A stretch of DNA of 13,376 bases from JBIQLO01 sp044464175 (lineage in GTDB: Bacteria > Planctomycetota > Phycisphaerae > Tepidisphaerales > Tepidisphaeraceae), in NCBI GenBank assembly GCA_044464175.1, contig JBIQLO010000103.1, positions 1 through 13,376 on the forward strand. Reading direction: 5' to 3'. The notes under the pieces are model-generated. The model saw nothing but the letters and a program-made list of their open reading frames with translations. It did no database searches and had not been told where the DNA came from. Position numbers and translations under genes: made by a program. How positions within the stretch are numbered: the stretch's first letter is position 1; every line of letters begins with the position of its first letter. Shown piece after piece: positions 7,142 through 13,376 of the stretch.

Positions 7142-9699
7142 GGGCCTTGGGAAACCACTTCGGCGATGACAAGCCCGTTTTTGGGGACCTGCAGGGCCAG
7201 GTCTGATCCGGTAAGCAGGAGTATGCTGTTGGCGTTCTCGATCCGGTTGCCCTGCGCATCATAGGAATACACCCGCATCCTTGCGCCGGGCGTCGGCCAT
7301 TGGTAATGGCCGCTGACGATGGTGGCCAGGCGTTCCTTGCCGCGAATCCAGCCGGGGCCGATCTCCATGACGGTCATCGGATAGAGTTTGCTGACAAAAT
7401 TGTCCGGCCCTTTCAGGAGCAGGTGGATACCCGCGCCGGGAGAATAGAGCGTGCCGACGCTCAGGCACTGGCGGACCGCCGCAATGATGCCCGCCAGGCT
7501 CTTGCTGTCACCGAAATTGCCAAAGACCAGCGGCGCGGCCGTCAGATGCGTCCTGGGGAACCAGGACAATCCATTGCCGCCCTCCATGAAATAGTGGCCG
7601 GGAAGGGAGGTCGTGCTGCGCAGGGCCGGTCCGCCATTGCCCAGGAAGAATTTGCCCCGGCTCAGGGCGGCGTTGGCAATCTGAATCTGGGCCGATTCGG
7701 TCACCTGGCCATTGTCGCTTTTGAGGCGAAGCACCTTTCCCTGGGCGTCGAGGTCGGCCGAAACGCCGTCCCAGCGGCTGTAGTCATACCGGCTGTAGGC
7801 TCGTCCATTGGACGCCCAGGCGAATTCATCGCAGTAAATGCCGTCACCGCCGTCGTCCATGCTGATCGCCTCGCGGCGCAGCAGTTCACGGAGATAGATG
7901 CTCCCGGGCCGCGGCACAAAGTAATAGACGCCCCAGTTGTGGTCGGCGTAGTTGCGCAGCCAGGCGCGGCTGTAGCCGGTGTCTTCGAACGGCTTTCCAC
8001 CGGCCGTAAGAATCGCCTCGCCCGCAATGGGCCAGCGCTCCAGGAGCGGGCGATAGACCGCTTCCATGGCCGGGTGCATTTTCTGGACCACCTTCACCTC
8101 AGGGCAGGCGGCATGAATGGCGGCGACTTCGCTCTTGAACTGCTCCTGTGCGGTTTTGCGGTGGTCAAACGAGAGGAAGCGATCCACTTCCCTCGCCGCC
8201 TCGGGCGACTGCGGCGCCAGCGACGCCTCGCCAAAAGCGCCCGCCGCCACGGCATGGGCATCGCTTTCCAGCCCCAGCCAGCCGCCGGCCGCGACGGTGA
8301 GTGGGCCGAGATTTCCCAGCGATCGGCGAGCCCGCTCGACGGGATCGCTGATACCCGGCGCGGCGGCGTAGCTGAAAAAGAACGGACGGGCCATGGTCCG
8401 ACCGTTCACGCCCCAGCGCTCACGCTGGGCGTTGATGAAGTTCCAGTAGCCGCCCTGCGCCGTGGGCGCCAGGGTCAGGTCGAAATCGATGCTGGTGCCG
8501 GGCGCCAAGGCGAGCGTGCGCGTGAAAATCTGCCCGATGCCGCGGCGGCAGCGTATCTCCATCAGCAGACGCAGCCAGTCGCTTTCGGCCGTGATGCCCA
8601 CCCCCATGCCCGGGTGGCTGGCTGACCCGACGAACAGCGTGGGGTTCTGCGCCGCGCCGGATACGGCCGTGATATGATCGCTGCCGGCGACGTGGAACTT
8701 GGCGCCTTTGTCATGCAGGAGGAAAAAATGATATTGGAACGGGATGCCGGAGATGGATGAGGCGGTGTTGGTCCAGCGGTCATGCCACAGGACCAGGCCG
8801 CCTTTGATCTGAATGCTGCGGCTGAGGCGAAGGCCGCGCCAGTCGGCGTTTACGCTGAATCCGGCCGGACCAAGATCGGCAATGGTGAGTTTGATGTCCT
8901 TCAGAACCGCGTCCTGGGCCACCAGGGCCGCATCGGCGGCCGGGTCCATGCTGACGGCGGTTTCCACGGCCAGTTCGACGCCTTTGCCATCCACGATACG
9001 GAAGCCTCCGCCCGTCGCCTGTAACAGGCGGAGCCCATCGGCGCTGATGCTTCGGGCGATGGCGCCGCGCTGCGGCACTTCCGCGGCGGCCTGGGAGAGT
9101 TGTTTTGCATCCACCCAGCCGACTTCAATACCCTCCACCAGCAGATTCCCGCTTCCGGGGAAAGGAGGTTTCTTAAGATTGTTGCCAATGATGAGCGTGT
9201 TGACATCCACGCCTCGGGCCAGATCGGAGATGTTGAGCGTGTAGGTCGCCCCCTTGCCGTCGGTGGTCATCGTATCGGCCTGTTGGAGGGTGGGCGCGAA
9301 CATCACCATCAGATTATTGCCGCTGAAAATCTGAAAGGCGTCCTGACGGTCTTTGAGATAAAAGCTGGACTCGCGCCCGATCAGGCGGCTCTCGCCGGCG
9401 GCAGTGGCGGGGCCGATGGGCTGGCCGTTGATCGCCAGGGCCGCATTGTAGTTGCATCCGCTGGCGTTCCTGGTCTGACAGACAATGCGAAATCGCAGGA
9501 CGAGTTCCTTCCCCGGCTTGGACGGCAGGGCGGGGAGGTTCAATGAAACGTCGTGCGCCGGCGCGATGGATTGATTCGGCAGGTGGATGGGCTCGGCGAT
9601 GGCGATCGCCGGGGCTGAAGTTGTCGCGGCCCGGCCGCCCGCAGCGGCCGCCAAGAGAGCCAGGGACAGAACACCGATGGAGAAAATTCTGGATTTCAT
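7138..9699 (-). CDS. Large secreted protein with possible glycoside-hydrolase-like barrel, function unknown
   Basis: An 853-residue exported protein I cannot assign to a named family. A Sec signal peptide is clear: MKSR, a hydrophobic core at 5-20, then a GRA-like cleavage site near 24. Residues 35-200 look like a beta-rich binding domain. Residues 210-415 are alternating strands (RGLRLSRSIQIKGGLVLWHD, LALAPGTSIDFDLTLAP), resembling the sandwich domains that precede catalytic barrels. Residues 420-760 look like a (beta/alpha) barrel, with DDGGDGIYCDEFAWA (615-629) and YFMEGGNG (703-710) as strand-end acidic motifs that could be catalytic; the candidates are Asp619, Asp624, Glu625 and Glu706. 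The last 80 residues are again beta-rich. No ribosome site precedes ATG 9699. The gene lies 174 bases downstream of a pseudopilin and its GntR regulator on the same strand, a setting that fits polysaccharide use. The hydrolase idea is inference from composition and motif layout. Confidence 0.8.
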   Translation of the reverse strand: MKSRIFSIGVLSLALLAAAAGGRAATTSAPAIAIAEPIHLPNQSIAPAHDVSLNLPALPSKPGKELVLRFRIVCQTRNASGCNYNAALAINGQPIGPATAAGESRLIGRESSFYLKDRQDAFQIFSGNNLMVMFAPTLQQADTMTTDGKGATYTLNISDLARGVDVNTLIIGNNLKKPPFPGSGNLLVEGIEVGWVDAKQLSQAAAEVPQRGAIARSISADGLRLLQATGGGFRIVDGKGVELAVETAVSMDPAADAALVAQDAVLKDIKLTIADLGPAGFSVNADWRGLRLSRSIQIKGGLVLWHDRWTNTASSISGIPFQYHFFLLHDKGAKFHVAGSDHITAVSGAAQNPTLFVGSASHPGMGVGITAESDWLRLLMEIRCRRGIGQIFTRTLALAPGTSIDFDLTLAPTAQGGYWNFINAQRERWGVNGRTMARPFFFSYAAAPGISDPVERARRSLGNLGPLTVAAGGWLGLESDAHAVAAGAFGEASLAPQSPEAAREVDRFLSFDHRKTAQEQFKSEVAAIHAACPEVKVVQKMHPAMEAVYRPLLERWPIAGEAILTAGGKPFEDTGYSRAWLRNYADHNWGVYYFVPRPGSIYLRELLRREAISMDDGGDGIYCDEFAWASNGRAYSRYDYSRWDGVSADLDAQGKVLRLKSDNGQVTESAQIQIANAALSRGKFFLGNGGPALRSTTSLPGHYFMEGGNGLSWFPRTHLTAAPLVFGNFGDSKSLAGIIAAVRQCLSVGTLYSPGAGIHLLLKGPDNFVSKLYPMTVMEIGPGWIRGKERLATIVSGHYQWPTPGARMRVYSYDAQGNRIENANSILLLTGSDLALQVPKNGLVIAEVVSQGP

Positions 9700-9873
9700 G
9701 CGGTTTAAGGTTCAAATCAGGGGAACCCGGCGGGCATGGACCTGCCCTCAGCCGAACGAACTGGAGCCATGCGTGTTGGAAGCACATTCCGTTGACGCTC
9801 GCATTCTCTCACGGCCGACGGCGGATCCACGGAAGCAACCCCCCCCTGGATCACGCCGCCCTCCTCTGCCTGA

Positions 9874-10653
9874 CTATGGATACTGGTTGCTTCGGGTCCA
9901 GAAATTGGTCGGGTCATAAAAATCAGTCAGTCCGCCGTCGTAGGGATTGATGCCCTTCTTGACCTGAAACGACGAGACGTGTCCATCGCACCAGGCAATG
10001 TTGACCGCTCGGCCGTCGCTGTGCCGGGCGTCGGCGGTGTAATTGATCGCGCCGCCGTTGTTGCCGTTGTCAAGCAGAATGTAGTAGCCGTAGATGTGTC
10101 CCGGCGCGGCCAGATACCGCGAATCTCCCAGCAGGATTGTCGTGGTTGGATGGAGAATCTGGTTCATTCTCGCCGGTGTGTAGTAGTTGGGATTCGGATA
10201 GGTGTAATATCGGGACGAGCTGCCGACATACGTGTAGTTGTAGCCATAGTCGCACCATCCATATAACACGGAATTGGGCGCGGTCAGCAGATCGGGACGG
10301 GACCAGTTCATGTCGGTCTGGAAGCTCGGGCAGTGATAGAGCCGGGGCGTCTTGACGTAGCCAAGCTTGATCAATTCCCCGCACCAGTACGTGCCGCTGG
10401 GGATTCCAATGCTGCCGAAGTAGTAGGGAGGGTAGGTCTGGCGGTTCTCATTGGCATACATCTGAATCGCCAGGCTGATCTGCCGCAGATTGCTCAGGCA
10501 CTGCACGGACTTGGCGGCCTCGCGGGCCTTGTTCAGCGCCGGAAGCAGCATCGCTATGAGGATTGATATGATCCCAATCACCACAAGCAATTCAACCAGT
10601 GTAAAGGCATGACGCCCGCCGGCGCGGCGGCGCGGGAAGCACTTCATTAACAT
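9874..10653 (-). CDS. Prepilin-type N-terminal cleavage/methylation domain protein (pseudopilin)
   Basis: A 259-residue protein with a type IV prepilin leader: basic MLMKCFPRRRAGGRHA, then FTLVELLVVIGIISILIAML. The +5 Glu is present, but the residue before the cut is Ala instead of the usual Gly. After the helix (NKAREAAKSVQCLSNLRQI) comes a C-terminal domain of the large planctomycete/PVC pseudopilin family, ending in ARHSDGRAVNIAWCDGHV, a variant of the family's H-x9-DG motif with eleven residues between His and DG. The middle (about 130-165) is very rich in Tyr and Asn. The start at 10653 is fixed by GGAGG (10661-10665) seven bases upstream, inside the end of the regulator gene, which it overlaps by seven bases; a second in-frame ATG at 10647 forms TAATG with the regulator stop. 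Proteins of this type are common beside hydrolases and sugar regulators; their function is not settled. Confidence 0.9.
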   Translation of the reverse strand: MLMKCFPRRRAGGRHAFTLVELLVVIGIISILIAMLLPALNKAREAAKSVQCLSNLRQISLAIQMYANENRQTYPPYYFGSIGIPSGTYWCGELIKLGYVKTPRLYHCPSFQTDMNWSRPDLLTAPNSVLYGWCDYGYNYTYVGSSSRYYTYPNPNYYTPARMNQILHPTTTILLGDSRYLAAPGHIYGYYILLDNGNNGGAINYTADARHSDGRAVNIAWCDGHVSSFQVKKGINPYDGGLTDFYDPTNFWTRSNQYP

Positions 10654-11825
10654 GGCGTGGCCTCCATAAAATGGGGCGCCTGCAGCGCCGCGGGTTCAAC
10701 AGGACCTTCCAGTTTCAAATAGACGTGAGGCCGGCGATTGCGGGAACCGCCGTGCTCGATAAGGTCGTCCAGCATCCCCACGCTCCGCCGCGCCCATTGC
10801 TCCACATTCACCTCAAACCGCGCAAAGGGCAGGGCCAGGGAAAGGGGATTGCCCCGGTTCCACATCGTCGCCACGCGCAGCTGCCGCGGCACGCGCACAT
10901 TGCGCCGCGCCAGGGCCGTGGCGAAGCCGACCGCCACGATGTCGTCCGCGATCAGGACGCCGTCATAGCGGTTCAGATCGAAGTCGCGGCCCCACTGTTC
11001 CCCCAGGGCAATATAGGCGGTGGAGGGGGCGGCTGATTTCAGCGGCGTCCAGACGATATCGTCCGGCTCCATCGGGACCCCTTGCTCCCGGGCCGCCTCC
11101 AGGACCTCCTGGATCGGCAGGAAATGGGGGGTGATGGGCGTGCCGACCAGAGCGATCCGCCGTGATCCCTGCTCAACCAGATAACGCACCCCCCGGCGGC
11201 ACAGGTCCAGGTGATCCACGTAGACGGTGTGGGGGCAGATCTCCTCAAGGATGGTGGCGACGGCGGGAATGCCCCGGCGCTGGGCGGTCTCCAGCAGATG
11301 ATGGTGCGAACGATCCTCGGGGGAGTAGCTGATGAAAATCAGCCCCGCCACCCGGTGCTCCTCCAGGTCCCGGACCAGGTCGCGATAGGTTTTGTTCCGC
11401 TCCGGGCGGGCGCCGGCGGGGACATAGTAAATCTGCCCGTCCCGCTGCTGGGCGTGGAGAATATTGGACAAATGATGGGCCAGCAGCCAGGTGGAAGGGG
11501 AGGACCGTGGATCAAAGACGGCCTGCGTGCAGAAGATGCCGACCGTTCGGGGGACCAGCGTCTGGTTGACAAAGGTGCCCTTGCGTTGCCGCCGGACGAT
11601 CACGCCTTGATTGGCCAGCGCGGTCATGGCGCGCTGCACGGTTTTGTAGCTCACCTTCAAGACGGCGGCCATTTCGTGGTTGGTCGGCAGCTTCTCGCCC
11701 GGAGCCAGGCGATGGGCCTGAATCTTCTGGCGCATCTGCCGCTGGAGCTGGAGATGCAACTGCTCCGTGCTGAAGGGGTCCAGCTTCAATTCCGAAAGGA
11801 CGCTTTGGGCACTGCCGTGATCCAC
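10647..11825 (-). CDS. GntR-family transcriptional regulator with LacI-type ligand-binding domain
   Basis: A 392-residue regulator in the AraR-like group: a GntR winged helix (about 20-88) fused to a periplasmic-binding-protein-like sensor (about 92-380). The DNA-binding part shows LAPGEKLPTNHEMAAVLKVS, recognition helix YKTVQRAMTALANQG (60-74) and wing VIVRRQRKGTFV. The sensor begins VPRTVGIFCTQAVFD and has the LacI-like features AGLIFIS, RRIALVG and YDGVLIADDIVAVGFA; relatives bind sugars. The start is GTG at 11825, with AGAGAGG eight bases upstream. It is the first gene of a unit with the pseudopilin (overlapping start) and the secreted protein, and so probably controls them together with itself. 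Two palindromes in its leader (11826-11839, 11904-11915) are operator candidates. The family call is firm; the inducer is unknown. Confidence 0.92.
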   Translation of the reverse strand: MDHGSAQSVLSELKLDPFSTEQLHLQLQRQMRQKIQAHRLAPGEKLPTNHEMAAVLKVSYKTVQRAMTALANQGVIVRRQRKGTFVNQTLVPRTVGIFCTQAVFDPRSSPSTWLLAHHLSNILHAQQRDGQIYYVPAGARPERNKTYRDLVRDLEEHRVAGLIFISYSPEDRSHHHLLETAQRRGIPAVATILEEICPHTVYVDHLDLCRRGVRYLVEQGSRRIALVGTPITPHFLPIQEVLEAAREQGVPMEPDDIVWTPLKSAAPSTAYIALGEQWGRDFDLNRYDGVLIADDIVAVGFATALARRNVRVPRQLRVATMWNRGNPLSLALPFARFEVNVEQWARRSVGMLDDLIEHGGSRNRRPHVYLKLEGPVEPAALQAPHFMEATPC

Positions 11826-11839
11826 GAGAGGAGCCTCTC
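11826..11839. promoter_or_regulatory. Palindrome over the regulator ribosome site
   Basis: GAGAGG and CCTCTC are separated by two bases, a perfect 6-bp inverted repeat directly next to the GTG start of the GntR regulator. On the minus strand one arm overlaps the AGAGAGG ribosome site. It could be an operator for autoregulation or a small structure that masks the ribosome site; chance is also possible for so short a repeat. Confidence 0.35.
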
Positions 11840-11866
11840 TTGATTTATCCCATTTGTATCCTCGGC

Positions 11867-11896
11867 AGCGTATCCATGCGGCGACCCCTTTGTCAA
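11867..11896 (-). promoter_or_regulatory. Sigma-70-like promoter of the GntR regulator unit
   Basis: On the minus strand a perfect TTGACA (-35, 11891-11896) is followed after 18 bases by TACGCT (-10, 11867-11872), which matches the consensus at only three of six positions. Transcription would begin near 11860 and give a leader of about 35 bases before the GTG at 11825. The position between the ispA stop and the regulator start fits a separate promoter for the regulator–pseudopilin–secreted protein unit. Confidence 0.5.
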
Positions 11897-11903
11897 GATT
11901 TTT

Positions 11904-11915
11904 TTCCCGCGGGAA
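11904..11915. promoter_or_regulatory. 12-bp perfect palindrome upstream of the regulator promoter
   Basis: TTCCCGCGGGAA is a perfect palindrome seven bases upstream of the -35 element of the GntR unit and seven bases beyond the ispA stop. It is placed where an activator or repressor could bind. It is followed on the minus strand by a run of A, not T, so it is not a rho-independent terminator for ispA. Confidence 0.35.
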
Positions 11916-11921
11916 CCGGGC

Positions 11922-12830
11922 TTAGCTTTGGCGTTCCACAACGAAGCGGGCCAGGGCGCGCAGGCCGGGGGCCTGGTCGGGGAGGGGGATGAGGGCTTTG
12001 AGGGCCAGGTCGAGTTGTTCAGCGGCCTGCCGGCGGGCGGCATCCAGGCCTATGAGGGCGGGGTAGGTGTTTTTGCCCTTGGCGGCGTCCTTGCCGGTGG
12101 CCTTGCCCATCTGGGCGGGGGTGGCGGTGAGGTCCAGCAGGTCATCGACGATCTGGAAGGCCAGACCCAGCTGTTCGCCATAGGTGGTGAGGGCGTCGAG
12201 GGTGGCGCGGGGCGCCTCGGCGGCGATGGCCCCCATGCGGCAGGCGGCGCGGAGCAGGGCGCCGGTCTTGAGGCGATGGAGGTGCTGGAGCTGGTTGAGG
12301 GTCAGGGCCTTGTGTTCCCCCTCCATGTCGAGCACCTGCCCGCCAATCATCCCCTCGGGGCCGGCGGCGTCGGCCAGTTCGGCGATCAGTTGGGGGGCGT
12401 GGTCACGCCCTTTGCGGGCCAGCAGGCCAAAGGCCAGGACGGTCATGGCGTCGCCGGCGAGGATGGCCATGGCCTCGCCATAGACCTTGTGGTTGGTGGG
12501 GCGGCCGCGGCGCAGGTCGTCATCGTCCATGGCGGGCAGGTCATCGTGGACGAGGGAGAAGGTGTGGATCAGTTCCAGGGCGGCGGCGGCGGCCAGGGCG
12601 GCGGGGCGGGCGGCGGGCCGGCCGCCGGCGGCCTTGAAGCTCTCCAGCAGCAGGGCGGGGCGCAGGCGTTTGCCGCCGGCCAACAGACTATATTCGATCG
12701 CTTCCATCAAACGCGGCGGCGTGGCGGGATAGCGGTCGGGGAGGGTGCGGAGGTAATCCTCCACCTCCTGCCCATGGCGCTGGAGCAGATGGAGCGGGTC
12801 GGATTCGAGGATGTCGAGGGAGTCGGACAT
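11922..12830 (-). CDS. ispA: Short-chain polyprenyl diphosphate synthase (farnesyl/geranylgeranyl type)
   Basis: Condenses isopentenyl diphosphate with allylic diphosphates to give farnesyl or geranylgeranyl diphosphate, precursors of quinones, undecaprenyl carriers and other isoprenoids, in the cytoplasm. The 302 residues are the normal length. Visible motifs are GGKRLRP (52-58), the first Asp-rich motif HDDLPAMDDDDLRRG (95-109) with the two-residue insertion of the bacterial farnesyl type, Lys188-Thr189, the second motif DDLLD (229-233) and GKDAAKGKNTYP (246-257). Phe91, five residues before the first motif, suggests a short product, but exact chain length cannot be read. ATG 12830 has no ribosome site. 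The nearest clear promoter is about 280 bases upstream (13108-13135), with a repeat-rich stretch in between. No other isoprenoid gene is in the window; in many genomes xseB and dxs are neighbours. The enzyme class is firm; the symbol is by similarity. Confidence 0.92.
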   Translation of the reverse strand: MSDSLDILESDPLHLLQRHGQEVEDYLRTLPDRYPATPPRLMEAIEYSLLAGGKRLRPALLLESFKAAGGRPAARPAALAAAAALELIHTFSLVHDDLPAMDDDDLRRGRPTNHKVYGEAMAILAGDAMTVLAFGLLARKGRDHAPQLIAELADAAGPEGMIGGQVLDMEGEHKALTLNQLQHLHRLKTGALLRAACRMGAIAAEAPRATLDALTTYGEQLGLAFQIVDDLLDLTATPAQMGKATGKDAAKGKNTYPALIGLDAARRQAAEQLDLALKALIPLPDQAPGLRALARFVVERQS

Positions 12831-12870
12831 CGAAGGAAAATGGTAAAGGGAAAATGGAAAATGGGAAGCA

Positions 12871-13079
12871 GGGGGCGGCGGGTTCAGGGTTCAGGGATTA
12901 GGGTTCAGGGACCATGGCTTTGGTTCGTTTCGTAATTTGTCGTAGTGGGTTCGGGGACGAAAACCGCGTTTTTGATAGCGCCACGGGGGCATTGGGTTTG
13001 GTTCGTTTGGGTTTGGATGACAATTTGTCGTAGCGATGGAGGGAGGAAGCAAATGCGCGACAAAGGGGGGCGGCGGGTT
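12871..13079. repeat. Block bracketed by a 14-base direct repeat and holding internal duplications
   Basis: GGGGGCGGCGGGTT occurs at 12871-12884 and again at 13066-13079. Between the copies, TTTGGTTCGTTT (12919-12930, 12997-13008) and AATTTGTCGTAG (12934-12945, 13022-13033) each occur twice in the same order, with 3 and 13 bases between them. This looks like a small repeated intergenic element or a local duplication; there is no coding capacity and no transposase. The G-rich composition raises the chance of accidental matches for the outer repeat. Confidence 0.55.
12880..12914. repeat. GGGTTCA heptamer tandem repeat
   Basis: Five consecutive 7-base units start at 12880, 12887, 12894, 12901 and 12908: three are exact GGGTTCA, one is GGGATTA and the last GGGACCA. 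The unit resembles telomere-type heptamers, but this is an internal region about 50 bases upstream of ispA. Confidence 0.75.
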
Positions 13080-13107
13080 GAAGGAGCGCATTGAAACATT
13101 ATGAGGG

Positions 13108-13135
13108 AGTATAGCAGTTGTTCGGGATTTGTCAA
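13108..13135 (-). promoter_or_regulatory. Strong sigma-70-like promoter, probably for ispA
   Basis: On the minus strand TTGACA (13130-13135, perfect) and TATACT (13108-13113, five of six) are 16 bases apart. Transcription would start near 13101 and run toward ispA, giving an unusually long untranslated leader of about 270 bases through the repeat block. No other gene lies in that direction before ispA, though a small RNA is not excluded. Confidence 0.6.
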
Positions 13136-13198
13136 GGGAAATCTGGATGGTGTGTGGGGGGATTTTTCCCTTTACGGTGGGGAGATGAGTTGATGAAT

Positions 13199-13301
13199 GT
13201 GGTAGGGTAAATCCCACCCGACGAGGCGGAATTGTAGGATGGCGTTTACCCTCGCCAGGATGGAGGGATTGGCAGACGTGGTGGGGTGAACCCCTTCCGA
13301 C
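13199..13301. repeat. Two diverged 24-base direct repeats with internal dyads
   Basis: The copies at 13199-13222 and 13278-13301 match at 19 of 24 positions; both begin GTGGT and end CCGAC. The second holds GGGGTGAACCCC (13283-13294), able to form a small hairpin. AGGGTAAA (13204-13211) in the first is the exact reverse complement of TTTACCCT (13245-13252). They look like members of an interspersed palindromic repeat family. Confidence 0.45.
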
Positions 13302-13376
13302 AATGGCGGTTGAATCCGGCCGGTCGATTTATGCATTTTCCTGTGGAGATTTCGGTGGGGGGGTATCGCCTGCCGC

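Larger units (their letters stand above)
12831..13376. other. 546-base gene-free region with promoter and short repeats
   Basis: No credible gene is seen: open frames here are short, Pro/Asn/Thr- or Gly/Arg-rich, and run through repeats. It holds, from the ispA start outward, three overlapping GGAAAATGG copies (12835-12864), a GGGTTCA heptamer run (12880-12914), a duplicated pair of 12-mers (12919-12945 and 12997-13033), a 14-base direct repeat bracketing these, a strong minus-strand promoter (13108-13135), and two diverged 24-base repeats (13199-13222, 13278-13301). Beyond 13302 I see nothing definite. Confidence 0.7.

Noticed and set aside
7300..8625. Plus-strand open frame of 441 codons inside the secreted protein gene
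   Set aside because: It lies wholly antisense to a gene with a clear signal peptide and domain-like structure. Its own product is a His/Gly/Ala/Arg-rich mixture with no motif, as expected from GC-rich antisense frames.
11904..11921. Palindrome as rho-independent terminator of ispA
   Set aside because: The stem leaves only a four-base loop and is followed by A residues on the ispA strand, not by T residues.
11928..12935. Plus-strand open frame of 335 codons
   Set aside because: It is antisense to ispA and strongly Gly-rich, and it ends in the heptamer repeat. The ispA frame carries every catalytic motif.
12891..13217. Minus-strand open frame of 108 codons upstream of ispA
   Set aside because: The product is Pro/Asn/Thr-rich and generated by the repeats; it spans the promoter and has no ribosome site or domain.
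12871..13301. CRISPR array
   Set aside because: The repeats are short, unequal in spacing and of several kinds; there are no regular spacers and no cas genes.

Overview
The window is GC-rich (more than 60% by eye) chromosomal DNA. It looks like a member of the Planctomycetota, perhaps Phycisphaerae or a neighbouring PVC lineage. The pointers are a pseudopilin of the FTLVELLVVI / DGHV type next to a GntR regulator and a large secreted protein, the SCO–DUF420–ABC-2 permease group, weak or absent Shine-Dalgarno sequences before many starts, and an intergenic stretch rich in short repeats. This placement is inference; there is no rRNA or marker gene here. No phage, transposase, CRISPR, tRNA or rRNA was seen.

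Layout. (1) 1-1697, plus strand: the 3' part of a Tim44-like / zinc-ribbon / double TerB-like protein, then pyrE. A hairpin at 1711-1751 separates pyrE from the convergent block. (2) 1765-4963, minus strand: a three-gene signalling unit transcribed as membrane histidine kinase, then a single-domain receiver (4-nt ATGA overlap), then a receiver–GGDEF diguanylate cyclase. All catalytic and phosphorylation residues are present, so the likely output is c-di-GMP. (3) 5108-7141, plus strand: an ABC-2 permease, a SCO-type copper chaperone and a DUF420 membrane protein. The last two overlap by ATGA. The set resembles a respiratory-oxidase assembly module, but no ABC ATPase or oxidase subunit lies in the window.

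(4) 7138-11825, minus strand: a GntR/LacI-type regulator, a pseudopilin whose start is set by a GGAGG inside the end of the regulator gene, and an 853-residue secreted protein with a probable beta-sandwich plus barrel architecture. It reads as a small carbohydrate-responsive unit with its own promoter and two palindromes; this is the least described part of the window. (5) 11922-12830, minus strand: a short-chain polyprenyl diphosphate synthase (ispA-like). (6) 12831-13376: 546 bases without a credible gene. They hold a strong minus-strand promoter (13108-13135) and, between it and ispA, a block of short duplications and telomere-like heptamers bracketed by a 14-base direct repeat. Further upstream are two diverged 24-base repeats.

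Limits: functions rest on motifs read by eye, without database searches. Start codons for the histidine kinase, diguanylate cyclase and SCO genes are judgement calls and are explained in each entry.
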